DNA of 64,000 nt from Mesostigma viride (GCA_009746045.1 RPFO01001007.1:1-64000); one strand, 5' to 3'. Counted from the first letter of the stretch, positions 1-10,215 are shown. Notes: generated by a model from the letters alone, not told the origin. Translations and numbers: made by a program.

Positions 1-1112
1 TGGCCACGCCCGTCGAAGCCGAACCACACGTCCGTGTGACGCGTGTACAGCGAGACCTCTCTCCACTGCTCCACCAGCCTAGCCACTCGCCTCAGCGTAA
101 GGCCGTGAAAGAAAAAATGCATGTTGTTCATCACAAACTCATGCATTACAGCGCCTTGCGTAGTCATGTATTGCAGATCAATCCATGACTTGTACGCGTT
201 GTAGGCCTGCGCCAGCGTGGCCAGATTGCCGGTTGTGGAGAACTTCTCGCGCATGTCCACCCGTGGTAGGGTGGGCATCTTCGCGCCTTCCGGTATGAGG
301 CGCACCCTTTGCGGGTACTGCACCCCATCGGCATCCTCCGGCGGTCGCTGAGCTGCGCGTCCCTGCGCCAGCGTGCTTGGTCGTGCTGCCTCCCGTACTC
401 GGAAAGCCAGCGGCGTGGTTATGTCCTCCATGGGCGGAATGCGCCCGATTGGCACACTTGACCACCGTGCAGTCGACCCGCCGGTCAGCGCCCCACCGCC
501 TCGCCCAAACGGAATTGAGGCCCCGCCTGGCAGCATGCGTCCTGGTGCACCCCTGTGTGGGTCCATCGCGCGCGCCAGCCCTGCCCCGTTCTCCTCGTGC
601 AATCCGTCTCGCGCTTGATCGAAAGGCAGGCGCCTGGGCGCCAGCGTATACTCGCCCCGTGGCTGACCATCCGCCTCACCAAGCAAGTCGTGTTGGGTTA
701 GCGACCCAGCCAAAACCCCCGGTTCCATCGAAGCCCTTCCCGCCGCATTACCTGAGGTTGGCGGCTGGTCCCGCTCCCTCGGCTCCGCGGCAACACCACT
801 GGGGCCCGGCATCGATGCCTGCCCGTCCCATGGTGTGGACTGCAGATGACGACCCTCTACGGCCACCAATCTGTCGGTCACTTCCCGCATCTGCAGCGCC
901 AATTGCTGCTGCAACTGTTGCGACTGTTGCTGCATCTGCGCTTGCATCTGCGCGAACAGCGCCACCATACTCAGCGGCGCTTCTTGGTCGCGACTCTCAC
1001 CCACTGCGGGTACGGCGGGAGGAATCCCGCCATTCGACCCCGGAGCGGACGTGTCGGCATCTGCTCTATTTGCATCTGCCATGGCTCGAGTCTGCGCTCG
1101 CGTCAGTGGCAT
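1..1112 (-). CDS. gag: Ty3/gypsy Gag, N-terminal part, gypsy copy 1 (cut by window edge)
   Basis: This is the minus-strand frame equivalent to the Gag of the complete copy at 42256-44064. The start used is the ATG whose complement lies at 1110-1112, opening M-P-L-T-R-A-Q-T-R; an in-frame TTG upstream was ignored. It encodes the Ala/Pro-rich leader, a Gln-rich stretch likely to form a coiled coil, and the beginning of the capsid-like region. The gene runs off the left edge of the window, so nothing can be said about its pol. Confidence 0.75.
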   Translation of the reverse strand, partial: MPLTRAQTRAMADANRADADTSAPGSNGGIPPAVPAVGESRDQEAPLSMVALFAQMQAQMQQQSQQLQQQLALQMREVTDRLVAVEGRHLQSTPWDGQASMPGPSGVAAEPRERDQPPTSGNAAGRASMEPGVLAGSLTQHDLLGEADGQPRGEYTLAPRRLPFDQARDGLHEENGAGLARAMDPHRGAPGRMLPGGASIPFGRGGGALTGGSTARWSSVPIGRIPPMEDITTPLAFRVREAARPSTLAQGRAAQRPPEDADGVQYPQRVRLIPEGAKMPTLPRVDMREKFSTTGNLATLAQAYNAYKSWIDLQYMTTQGAVMHEFVMNNMHFFFHGLTLRRVARLVEQWREVSLYTRHTDVWFGFDGRG

Positions 1113-1408
1113 GCACCAGCTGACCGATGGGCAAAACAAGAACCAACAAGCCTAGGTTTCGCTGAGAAGAAGCAACAACCAAAGGCTTTATAACAGGTGT
1201 CAAGGATAACGACTCGACTAGCCTGCCAGAAAAAGACAAGAGCCAGCAAATTCTGGCTAGTTCTATTTTCTTAAAATCTGTCTCAAGACACTTCCTTTAC
1301 AAACTGTCAGCCAGGCCGTTCCCTGTACTGCTGATGGTTGCTAAACACTAAAGCCAACGTCTTGGCTTCGAACAGAAGGAAGCAGACTACCGGGTAGTCT
1401 CTTCGAGT

Positions 1409-2543
1409 AAAGAAAGGAGGGCTCTCAGCCGAGGACAAGGAACTGTCCCTCGTGCCTGATAACCACCTTATTGCCTCCCCTGCTATAGAATAATGCTTTC
1501 AAAACACACACTTTGCACAGTCTGATGATGAAGCCGCACATGCGGAGTTTATTGAGAAAGTTAATACAATTACAACACGTTGATAGTCTCAATATCGATG
1601 CACTCCATGCTCACGAGCCCGCAGTTAGGCAGCGCTCCATGACATGCTACCGGCCTTGCTCCCAAGGAAAGGGAGAAACACGAAGGCCACTAACGAGAGA
1701 CTCGAAGAGACTACACGCTGCGTGAGAGTCCTCTTCGACTATGAACCAAACCATTCGTCATGCCACACGCATGACACACGCCACACTTGTCAGTCCAGCC
1801 AGGAATGCCAAAACTATCTTGCTGCCTGAACCATGCGAATAGAAACCGCATTCCAGTTGCCGTCCTGGCTTTCTACCACACATGCCAACAAAAGCAGGAA
1901 GGCATCCCGACAAATCTAAATTGCTACCCTGTTGCCGATCTCATCTCCTAGAGGCTCCGGCATTTCTGTCCCTGGGAATGTCCGACATTGAGTCACGTCC
2001 AGCAAGGTCGAAGCATAATATCCTTCAGACAATCTGCACGCTCACACCTTGCGTGTGAGTGGCCCAGCAAACATTGCGTCTAATCGTTCCTTTCTAGAAG
2101 AAATCCCTTTAGGGCTGCCAGCGATTTCGCATTCATTCCAGCGATCTGGCTCCGCACCGCAAATTGTCCTTTTCCATTTTCTGTCCAGTCCTCATAACGT
2201 TGACCCGCTATTCTACACCACAAAGACACCTGGCCTGTCAATAGCCTCGGCGCTGTTGAAGTCCAGCAGTCCAGCTTCAGCTCCAGCTGTCCACTAACAC
2301 GCGTATGATCCTCTCGACGCTGCACACTTGTGCTGCCGTCCGCTCAAGTCAGTGCTGCGCGCCCAGCTGTGCCTGGCCCGGCGCGCGTGCACGTACACTT
2401 TCGTCCGCTCTTATGCTGCAAGTGCTAGTGTCCCCCCCCGGTCACTAGCCTTTGTCGAAAATGCGTAGAAGACAAATTCCTTGCGCACGTCACCGGTCTT
2501 GTGCATAGTGGGCGCCCGGATGACATAGCGCGCGTCCGTGACA
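1409..2543. repeat. Block B of the gypsy terminal repeat, copy 1
   Basis: About 1135 bp, nearly identical to 34911-36046 and 44361-45497. It starts AAAGAAAGG beside the internal region and ends CCGTGACA. It is followed by gc and then TGTCGCG, the start of block A, giving the palindromic junction GACAGCTGTC at 2540-2549. Confidence 0.85.
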
Positions 2544-2545
2544 GC

Positions 2546-2688
2546 TGTCGCGTCTGCGTGCCACAATCTCCGGCGCCACCATGGCGGCTGGCCACTCAGC
2601 TTAATTTGGTAAAACCCAAATGAGCTGAGCTGATGTGCCTGCCTTAACTGCATGCCCTGTGGGGTGGGCGAGGACCTGTCCCATGATT
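2546..2688. repeat. Block A of the gypsy terminal repeat, copy 1
   Basis: A 143-bp block starting TGTCGCGTC and ending CCCATGATT, matching 34768-34910 and 36049-36191. Here it is followed not by gypsy block B but by block B' of another family, so this terminal unit is chimeric. Confidence 0.8.
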
Positions 2689-3728
2689 TAAATAATGTGG
2701 AAATGATAGGTGTGGTCCTTGACGGCACCACCACCTTCATGACAGGCAGCGCAGCCAGCCGATATTTATATTATGAAGATTGCAATAATGCTTTATGATG
2801 AAAGCAATGCCCAAACCATTCATTCCATAACATTTGACAAATTACAATGAATGCCGAGTTGTGCTGCCGCAACTGTAAGAGTAACTACATATCCTTGAGA
2901 CCCATCGAAATCACCACAGACCGACCATGACGCCACTGTGGCGCAACAGTGTTTACTTACGTCATAATCTATATCAACTGTGTGACTCTGCGCTCATGTC
3001 CCAGTTACTGGCACACTGGCCAACGACGAACCGGCCCTTTCCCGGGACTGTTCCCGGGTCAGCAGAACGTTTCTCGTCCACAATGCCAACAACATCCCAA
3101 CCGGATCAAACCATTGTCAATCTTATCAACCATCGTCATGGCAACGACATGCAACCACTCACGGGGGCTGCTCCGGGCTGTTCGAGAAGTTTAACCCCAT
3201 GAAGACAACAAACTAGTTGTGAGGGAGAGAAACGAGCGAACAACGACCACCATGGCCGCTGCGCTGCTCCTAAATACCTCCAAAAATCCCGGCATCCATG
3301 CGCTGTCGCATTTGCCAGCAAGCCGCCTGACGTGCAGTTAGACTGCCAGCAAAATGCAGAGCAAGTCTGTTCGACAACCACGTGCGAGCCAGCACACCGC
3401 ACACTACGATCTGCGTATCTAGCTTTGTCAGATGGACTGAACATCATTCCGTCTGGACAATACAAAAGATTCATAAATGCCAAATGTCACGCACCGGAAT
3501 ATTGCGCAAGCCACCAAGGCTTTGCGCCCCAAAGTCTTGCGCCTGAACCTAAGTCAGGTCACCTAAGACTGTCACTCTAGAAATTCAGGCCTTTCCGGCG
3601 CGGCGCTCCACACCGGCCCAAGGAACAAAGCCTGCGGCCTACTGAATCGGAACCAACCAAACGTCGGTAACGATTCCGAACCGCGTAACTTCTTGAGTGC
3701 ACGGACGTAAATGATCACGGACGTGACA
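2689..3728. repeat. Terminal repeat B' (left copy) of the non-autonomous element
   Basis: 1040-bp direct repeat with 4130-5169 at a constant offset of 1441, with no indels and only two substitutions that I noticed (3476/4917 and near 3599/5040). It ends CGTGACA. The short ORFs in it are duplicated along with it and have no recognisable product. Confidence 0.85.
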
Positions 3729-3730
3729 GC

Positions 3731-4129
3731 TGTCGCGTTTGCGTGCCATTATATCCTAGCCTATCACTTGGAAGGCATATCCATAGCAATAGAGTACTCT
3801 TGTGTGTGATCCACTATATTCCCCCCCACTTTTTAGCTCGAAAAAATGAAGAGCCAAAAAGTCAAAAAGAGGATCACATAGGGAAAAAAAAATTCCCACG
3901 ACAGGACCACACATGCTTTTCAAATAGGCTAAGCAATAACCTCTTCAGTGCTTTTTCAAGGATAAGCATAATCCTCTTCATGGCTTTTTCAAGGATAAGC
4001 CTAATCCTCTTCATAGCTTTTTAAAGGATAAGCTTAATCCTCTTCCAAGTGCTTGATTCTGCAAGCAGCTTGGGTATATCTCCGGCTCAGGCTGTCCGAA
4101 CTGAACCCGCCAAGGGTTGTTCGCTCGTT
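3731..4129. mobile_element. Block A' plus short interior of the non-autonomous element
   Basis: Begins TGTCGCGTTTGCGTGCC, sharing about 17 bp with gypsy block A and then diverging. A run of seven C at about 3822-3828 reads on the minus strand as a polypurine tract directly before AATATAGTGG, the same arrangement as the gypsy tract before AATCATGGG; A' is therefore probably 3731-3821. The remaining roughly 300 bp holds about three tandem 33-bp units (3950-4045) containing the near-palindrome AAGGATAAGC..AATCCTCTT. No gene is present: this is a TRIM-like element dependent on another element's enzymes. Confidence 0.6.
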
Positions 4130-5169
4130 TAAATAATGTGGAAATGATAGGTGTGGTCCTTGACGGCACCACCACCTTCATGACAGGCAGCGCAGCCAGC
4201 CGATATTTATATTATGAAGATTGCAATAATGCTTTATGATGAAAGCAATGCCCAAACCATTCATTCCATAACATTTGACAAATTACAATGAATGCCGAGT
4301 TGTGCTGCCGCAACTGTAAGAGTAACTACATATCCTTGAGACCCATCGAAATCACCACAGACCGACCATGACGCCACTGTGGCGCAACAGTGTTTACTTA
4401 CGTCATAATCTATATCAACTGTGTGACTCTGCGCTCATGTCCCAGTTACTGGCACACTGGCCAACGACGAACCGGCCCTTTCCCGGGACTGTTCCCGGGT
4501 CAGCAGAACGTTTCTCGTCCACAATGCCAACAACATCCCAACCGGATCAAACCATTGTCAATCTTATCAACCATCGTCATGGCAACGACATGCAACCACT
4601 CACGGGGGCTGCTCCGGGCTGTTCGAGAAGTTTAACCCCATGAAGACAACAAACTAGTTGTGAGGGAGAGAAACGAGCGAACAACGACCACCATGGCCGC
4701 TGCGCTGCTCCTAAATACCTCCAAAAATCCCGGCATCCATGCGCTGTCGCATTTGCCAGCAAGCCGCCTGACGTGCAGTTAGACTGCCAGCAAAATGCAG
4801 AGCAAGTCTGTTCGACAACCACGTGCGAGCCAGCACACCGCACACTACGATCTGCGTATCTAGCTTTGTCAGATGGACTGAACATCATTCCGTCTGGACA
4901 ATACAAAAGATTCATAACTGCCAAATGTCACGCACCGGAATATTGCGCAAGCCACCAAGGCTTTGCGCCCCAAAGTCTTGCGCCTGAACCTAAGTCAGGT
5001 CACCTAAGACTGTCACTCTAGAAATTCAGGCCTTTCCGGCGTGGCGCTCCACACCGGCCCAAGGAACAAAGCCTGCGGCCTACTGAATCGGAACCAACCA
5101 AACGTCGGTAACGATTCCGAACCGCGTAACTTCTTGAGTGCACGGACGTAAATGATCACGGACGTGACA
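4130..5169. repeat. Terminal repeat B' (right copy) of the non-autonomous element
   Basis: Second copy of the 1040-bp repeat. It ends GTGACA and then switches abruptly to viral sequence beginning CCCCGTCTCG, which places the real element terminus at the same motif as the right end of the gypsy at 45492-45497. Confidence 0.85.
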
Positions 5170-5248
5170 CCCCGTCTCGTGGGAAAGGGGTTCGCGAGCG
5201 CGAGCTCTCACTCACCGATTCGCGGAATAGGACGTCCGGACGTCGCGA

Positions 5249-6049
5249 ATGTCCTACACAGACGACGACGCGTATCTGGACGGGGACGATGTCTCGGAGC
5301 GCGATTATCCCGTCCCGATGGACGCGTCGGACGAGGAGACGGACGCGGAGGCGGGTCCCGAAAAAGGCGCGGTGACCGACCGCGCGGGGCCGCACCGCGT
5401 GTTCCAAGTGAAGCCGTTGCTAGACCTGTTGGACCGCACGCGGCACGCCGGGTGGCCGGAGCGGGTGGACACCTGCTGCTGGTGGTGCTGCCACCCGTTC
5501 GACACGGTGCCTTGCGCGCTGCCGATCAAGTACCGGGAAGGGAAGGGGTTCACGGTGAAGGGGTGCTTCTGCTCTTTCAGCTGCGTCAAGGCGTACAACA
5601 CCTCCGATTCGGGGCAGGGGGGCGAGTCGGCGCGGCGCACGGGGTTCATCTTCCTCATGTGTCTCCGCCTGTGGAAGATGAACCCGCGACGGGACGCGCG
5701 GCAGTTCCGCGGGGTGATCACGGCGCCCCCGCGCACGTGTCTGAAAATGTTCGGGGGGTACATGACGGTCGAGGAGTTCCGGGCGTCCACCAGGACGGAG
5801 ATCCACATGGTGAAGGAGCCGCCGTACGACATGGAGTTCATACAGCAGGTGGACTGCGCCCGCAAGATCAGCGAACGGGCCAGGACCACGAAGAAAGACG
5901 CGGAGCCCTCGCGGAAGAGGATCGAGGGCGGCGCGGACGCGGCCGTCCGGAGGGGCAAGCCTCCCGCCCCGCTGAGCGTCAAGAGGACCAAGTCCCTCGT
6001 AAAGCCGTCGTGCTCGCTAGACAAGTTCGTGACCTTCAAATCCAAGTGA
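5249..6049 (+). CDS. VLTF2-like (poxvirus A1L family) late transcription factor
   Basis: 266 aa. An acidic N-terminus (about residues 1-45) is followed by a cysteine-rich module at about residues 75-115 in which CCWWCCHPF is followed some 30 residues later by CFCSFSCVKAYN. This CxxC...CxxxC arrangement is that of the zinc-binding domain in NCLDV late transcription factor 2. The C-terminus is Lys/Arg-rich. The family is expected to switch on late viral genes with viral RNA polymerase; that role is inferred from family knowledge. The reading frame is intact and the first ATG is used. An AATAAAG lies at about 6080, 30 bp after the stop. The composite retroelement ends 79 bp upstream, so the native promoter may be damaged. 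Confidence 0.75.
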   Translation: MSYTDDDAYLDGDDVSERDYPVPMDASDEETDAEAGPEKGAVTDRAGPHRVFQVKPLLDLLDRTRHAGWPERVDTCCWWCCHPFDTVPCALPIKYREGKGFTVKGCFCSFSCVKAYNTSDSGQGGESARRTGFIFLMCLRLWKMNPRRDARQFRGVITAPPRTCLKMFGGYMTVEEFRASTRTEIHMVKEPPYDMEFIQQVDCARKISERARTTKKDAEPSRKRIEGGADAAVRRGKPPAPLSVKRTKSLVKPSCSLDKFVTFKSK

Positions 6050-6109
6050 TCCGAACGACTCCCACGTATTTATCGCAATAAAGATTCCGCCGTTTCGCGC
6101 CCCACGAAT

Positions 6110-6175
6110 GCGTATGCACACACACACTGTCCCATACACACACGAATGCACACAAATGCACACACGAGTATGCAC
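6110..6175. repeat. CA-rich simple repeat
   Basis: Short imperfect ACAC/GCACACAAATGCACAC tract in the gap between the VLTF2-like gene and the convergent small gene. No other signal seen. Confidence 0.7.
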
Positions 6176-6184
6176 GCCGACGCG

Positions 6185-6481
6185 TCACGAACGACCGCAC
6201 GGCTTGCGGACGTGCAGATCCCACGCGGCCCCGTCGCAATTCCGGACGATCGCGTCGCCATAGACGGCTTTCCCGAACGCCAGGCTCGCGTGCACGTTGA
6301 GTTTGCGGTTTTTCTTGTGCGCGTTCGCGTCGTATTCGAGTTCGTACCCGCACGGTCCGTGCGATACCACGGTCGTGGCGCTCGTGCCCAGGATGCCCAA
6401 CAGGATGCGATACCGTCCGGCCACGGGCACGACGGCCGGGGTGACGCGCGGGTCGTCCTCGTTCAACACGACCGCGTTCAT
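6185..6481 (-). CDS. Small viral protein of unknown function
   Basis: 98 aa, intact, with an ATG whose complement is at 6479-6481. I do not recognise it. It is a mixed hydrophobic and polar sequence with no membrane segment or zinc motif, containing three Cys. It is divergent from the gene at 6532 with only 50 bp between the start codons. GC content and codon use match the neighbouring viral genes. The overlapping longer frames on both strands look like shadows because they are Arg-rich translations of GC-rich DNA. Confidence 0.5.
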   Translation of the reverse strand: MNAVVLNEDDPRVTPAVVPVAGRYRILLGILGTSATTVVSHGPCGYELEYDANAHKKNRKLNVHASLAFGKAVYGDAIVRNCDGAAWDLHVRKPCGRS

Positions 6482-6531
6482 CTCGCCGTCGGTCCGAAAT
6501 CAAATATTAGCATTGGTTATAATACGCGCCC
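6482..6531. promoter_or_regulatory. Divergent viral promoter
   Basis: 50-bp AT-rich island between divergent start codons, in otherwise GC-rich DNA. It contains AAATATTAG and GGTTATAATACG; the latter is a TATA-like box about 10-15 bp before the ATG at 6532. Similar boxes sit close to other viral starts in the window (for example around 18095 and 46120). Confidence 0.5.
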
Positions 6532-7109
6532 ATGAGTCGAAGGGTGTCGCACGCCCATTTGGAGCCGTACATGAGACAGGCCGCAAGACCAGGCGGGGAC
6601 GCGACCTCAACAGACACGTTCCGAGAAATGCTCCTGCGGAACATCGCGGGCGGAGGACCGTCCTCGTCGCCCGCGCACGCGGCCGAGGAATACGACGCCG
6701 CGGCTCTCACCGATTTGTACGCGCGGGCCGCGGCGAGTCGAGAGGCCGAGCGGAAGTCGACCTCCTACTACGCGCAACCGGTCGCCACGACCGCCGCCCG
6801 GGACACGTACACGTACACGCCGTACTCGTCGTCCGTAGCGGCGGCCAAGAGCACCCCGACCATCGATTACTGGACCAAGCAGATCGCGAAAGACAAGTCG
6901 AGCGGGGGCAGCTACGCCTTCGAGGCGAAGAACGAGATCCCGGCATCCTGGCTCGCCAAGTCCGAGTCGACCGCTTGGCCCGCGACAGCCTCCAAGGGGG
7001 TCGGGACTCTTACCGAAGCGCTGGCGGCCCTCCGCGCCGACCCGCCGCCCGTGACCGCGGAAGCGAGCGCGAAGTTCGCGAAGACCCTCGAGAAGGCCGG
7101 CTTCCCTTC
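6532..7109 (+). pseudogene. Unknown viral protein, 5' part, split by a gag-only LTR element
   Basis: The first 578 nt of a gene that resumes at 10216. The ATG at 6532 follows a TATA-like box. The protein start is polar and Ala/Ser/Tyr-rich. The reading frame is open up to the element and currently runs into the LTR, which adds foreign residues before a stop at 7165-7167. Allowing for the 5-bp target duplication ccttc, the two halves total 1380 nt, a multiple of three, with the frame preserved, so the gene was intact (about 459 aa) before the insertion. I do not recognise the family. Confidence 0.7.
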
Positions 7110-7852
7110 TGTTGCATTTGCACTGAACCAAGGTGATCGGAGGAAATTGATCTTGGTTATTAAATAACGCTTAAAAGACAAGCATTAATTCACAAATGCC
7201 GACGCCCACTGTTCACGTCCTTCATGGTGAAAAACGTGTGAAAATAAGGCATGAGCGTGAGTTGCCAAGGAGCAGTGCCTAGGCTAAATGCTACGCCGCC
7301 CAAAGGACAGGTCACGACACAAACAGATCACAGCCGTACAATACGTGGCGGCGTGTTCTAGGTGGTCGGATGCATTCAAGCACACATGTGCATGCATACA
7401 TGCACAAAGGACTGAAAAGTTGCGCCGCGTCTGATACTCTACCATTCATATGATTTCTTTCTCAGACATGCGCCACAAGCTCGGACTTAGACAAAATCCC
7501 TCACATAGGTGAAAAACCAGAAACAGTACCAACGTCCCTAAGATCTGCGCGAAGCGCGGATCCTGCTGCATAACGTACGGTGGCAGCATAAGCAATCCAA
7601 AATGTACCGTCGGTGCCACACCAGCACCGGTACAATATTTTGTAGCACTCCACATATAGTCCGGACCCAAAAACAATTACAACGGGTCTCAAAAGTATGA
7701 TCCGTACAGTATCTCGGACCTGAAACGCAGCACTAAAAATCCGTAGCACGAATTAAATAGTCTGGAAAAGTACAGTTGTGTCGTCCCACTAATTCGGCTA
7801 ACTGTCAGCCAAAAACTAGTGCCGGGACTGCCTTGGCCCACTACGGCTGACA
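7110..7852 (-). repeat. LTR of the gag-only element (3' LTR in coding orientation)
   Basis: Starts TGTTGCATTT and ends CGGCTGACA on the plus strand. The only mismatch I saw against the other LTR is in GGCGTGTTC versus GGCGCGTTC (about 7373/9713), so the insertion is very recent. Confidence 0.92.
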
Positions 7853-7942
7853 CCCCCTTAGTGGGACAAGCTGGAAACAATGACTCGAAAAAGTATGGTG
7901 GCCAGGGCGCCCCTGGAGCAACGCACCACTGAACAAAAAATA

Positions 7943-8829
7943 CTACAGTTGGTCAGCGGGAGCCTCCACGCCAGTGTGGAAAACAAAACCAGGGGGCACC
8001 TCCAGTGCCTCCTGCGGATCAGGAGTGGATGTCAAGTTGGCCTGCGTCTTGGCTTCTCCGTCCCTTCCCCCCTTGCGGAGATGAGGGTGCTTCTTGAAAC
8101 AGTTTGCCACCTTGTGGCCAGGCTTACCACAGTGGTGACATTTCCCCCGCCGATCATCCACCCCCATGGTGGCGAAAACCCCAGGATCCCCGTGGGATCA
8201 GTGGCAGCAGAGCTGCTGCCCCCCTTGGCGGCTCTGAGAACAGCCGCTTGTGCATTCAGGCTGTCCTCCACCCTCAGTACTCGAGCCTTGTAATCGGCCC
8301 AGGACATCTCGTGCACCTTGATGTCCTGTCCAGCCATCACAGCTCGGATACTAGCCGGCATCACGTCGTGAGTAGACAGAACAAGGTCCAGGTCAGCGAA
8401 CTTGCCTCCCAGGGACTCATACTCGTCGCGCGTGTACTCCCTGGCCACAAGGACTGGCCGGAGAGATTTCTCCGTGACAGGATCCCTGGATGTCAGCTTC
8501 TGCCGCAGCTCCATGCGATACGTCTCCGTAGTCTTGTCCTTGCCGTAGCGGTCTGTAAGAATGGCCCACGCCTCCTGAGAGGTGTCCGCCCGCTTGATGA
8601 GTAACAGAGCGGAGCCATCCAGAAACGTGCTCATGGCAGACAACACCGCTGCGTCCTTCTTTGCATCAGTGACATCACCAGTCAAAACCCCCTGCAACTC
8701 ATGCGCCTTCAAGAGACGCTGAAACCTGATAACAGTTGTGTCCCACTTCCCCACGTCTGATCCATCAAAAGTGGGAATGTTCTTGGCGTTGGAAATAACA
8801 GATTGTGTATTGGTCATATTCCCAGACAT
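7943..8829 (-). CDS. gag: Copia-type Gag of the gag-only element, zinc knuckle out of frame
   Basis: The capsid-like part runs from the ATG at 8829 down to about 8180. It contains the copia Gag signature of a short leader, a conserved DVGKWD and a helical domain with TSQEAWAILTDRYG (UBN2-type Gag). The CCHC zinc knuckle CHHCGKPGHKVANC lies just downstream but in a second frame (7943-8167); the change of frame is near a run of five C at about 8163. Gag without a pol is the defining feature of this element class. Either a single-base indel or frameshifting separates the two parts. The protein would form virus-like particles in the cytoplasm and bind element RNA. Confidence 0.8.
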
Positions 8830-8865
8830 TTTCAAACCTACTCAGGATGGTCGCACCAATCACTG

Positions 8866-9144
8866 TCACTCCTCACCAGTAGGACGAACTGTAGGATTCT
8901 CAGGAACTATTGTGGACTCCTCAGGGATGAGCTGGTCTAAAAATTCCGCCAAACGGCGCAGAGTTCGAGGGGTGCACACAATCTCCCAGTTGAAACGAGT
9001 TCCCCTGTATTCTACTTCCACAAATGCTATGTTCGGATTAGGGGGTACCCCTTGGTGTCCAGTACTATACTCAGCCTCAGGAATCACTAAGGTGTCACCA
9101 GGAGCCCTTGGAAGATATATTGCATTTGACAAATCACTAGCCAT
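8866..9144 (-). CDS. Small ORF upstream of gag in the gag-only element
   Basis: 92 aa between the right-hand LTR and gag, on the same strand as gag and ending 36 bp before the Gag start. It is acidic with a central aromatic segment; no family recognised. It has a proper ATG and no internal damage despite lying in an element that otherwise codes only for Gag, so it could be an accessory protein or a leader peptide. Chance ORF is the alternative. Confidence 0.4.
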   Translation of the reverse strand: MASDLSNAIYLPRAPGDTLVIPEAEYSTGHQGVPPNPNIAFVEVEYRGTRFNWEIVCTPRTLRRLAEFLDQLIPEESTIVPENPTVRPTGEE

Positions 9145-9467
9145 GCACCAAGAAGCTTCCAGAAAAGCAAATCAAAAAACGTTTCAATTAGAAACCAACT
9201 CAGGGAACACCTCCTTGGATGCCTCTGGCCTTGAGGTCTTACTCCTTCCAATAAAACAGTAACAAGAAGGGAGGTGTCCTTCTCAGACCAGAAATCACAC
9301 CACTCTCCCAGAGAAAGTGGCACTCTTCAGAAAGGCGAAGAAATGGCGCAGTCCAAGCTTGCAAAAATATTTGGGCGTCCCCACACAAGCTTCCTTGACC
9401 AAAGAGTGAAGAACCTAGGAAAAAACCCAGATTTCTTACTCAAAAATAAGCCATTAACTCGATACCA

Positions 9468-10210
9468 TGTTGCATTTGCACTGAACCAAGGTGATCGGAG
9501 GAAATTGATCTTGGTTATTAAATAACGCTTAAAAGACAAGCATTAATTCACAAATGCCGACGCCCACTGTTCACGTCCTTCATGGTGAAAAACGTGTGAA
9601 AATAAGGCATGAGCGTGAGTTGCCAAGGAGCAGTGCCTAGGCTAAATGCTACGCCGCCCAAAGGACAGGTCACGACACAAACAGATCACAGCCGTACAAT
9701 ACGTGGCGGCGCGTTCTAGGTGGTCGGATGCATTCAAGCACACATGTGCATGCATACATGCACAAAGGACTGAAAAGTTGCGCCGCGTCTGATACTCTAC
9801 CATTCATATGATTTCTTTCTCAGACATGCGCCACAAGCTCGGACTTAGACAAAATCCCTCACATAGGTGAAAAACCAGAAACAGTACCAACGTCCCTAAG
9901 ATCTGCGCGAAGCGCGGATCCTGCTGCATAACGTACGGTGGCAGCATAAGCAATCCAAAATGTACCGTCGGTGCCACACCAGCACCGGTACAATATTTTG
10001 TAGCACTCCACATATAGTCCGGACCCAAAAACAATTACAACGGGTCTCAAAAGTATGATCCGTACAGTATCTCGGACCTGAAACGCAGCACTAAAAATCC
10101 GTAGCACGAATTAAATAGTCTGGAAAAGTACAGTTGTGTCGTCCCACTAATTCGGCTAACTGTCAGCCAAAAACTAGTGCCGGGACTGCCTTGGCCCACT
10201 ACGGCTGACA
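9468..10210 (-). repeat. LTR of the gag-only element (5' LTR in coding orientation)
   Basis: Second 743-bp LTR, TGTTGCATTT...CGGCTGACA, followed directly by the target duplication ccttc at 10211-10215 and then the rest of the interrupted viral gene. Confidence 0.92.
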
Positions 10211-10215
10211 CCTTC

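Larger units (their letters stand above)
1..5169 (-). mobile_element. Composite retroelement: gypsy copy 1 joined to a short non-autonomous element
   Basis: Positions 1-2543 match 42953-45497 almost base for base, so the left edge is the 5' (gag) end of a second copy of the gypsy element found at 34768-45497, coding on the minus strand. It continues through block B (1409-2543), a 2-bp gc spacer and block A (2546-2688), and then passes straight into a different family, block B' (2689-3728), gc, A' plus a short interior (3731-4129) and a second B' (4130-5169). The right end is GTGACA at 5164-5169, abutting viral sequence. The left end lies outside the window, so no target duplication can be checked. 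A template switch between two co-packaged RNAs, or recombination, would explain the A/B' chimera. Confidence 0.75.
7110..10210 (-). mobile_element. Gag-only LTR retrotransposon (TR-GAG-like, copia-type), inserted in a viral gene
   Basis: 3.1 kb element with two 743-bp TG...CA LTRs (7110-7852 and 9468-10210), flanked by the perfect 5-bp target duplication ccttc (7105-7109 and 10211-10215). It is oriented on the minus strand. Next to the right-hand LTR the minus strand reads TGGTATCGAG, close to the initiator-Met tRNA primer site TGGTATCAGAG used by many copia elements. Next to the left-hand LTR it reads AAGGGGG, a polypurine tract. The interior encodes a small ORF and a copia-type Gag with one zinc knuckle but no protease, integrase or reverse transcriptase, so mobilisation must depend on another element. 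Confidence 0.9.

Noticed and set aside
377-1123. 248-aa plus-strand ORF, repeated at 43329-44075
   Set aside because: Antisense shadow of Gag; duplicated only because the element is duplicated.
2927-5021. Repeated short ORFs of 81-115 aa in the B' repeats
   Set aside because: No homology or domain recognised, overlapping on both strands; they are repeated only because the terminal repeat is.
5305-6045. 246-aa minus-strand ORF opposite the VLTF2-like gene
   Set aside because: Shadow ORF in GC-rich DNA; the plus strand has the zinc motif and proper start.
7446-7880. Small ORFs inside the LTRs of the gag-only element
   Set aside because: Present identically in both LTRs and without features of a protein.
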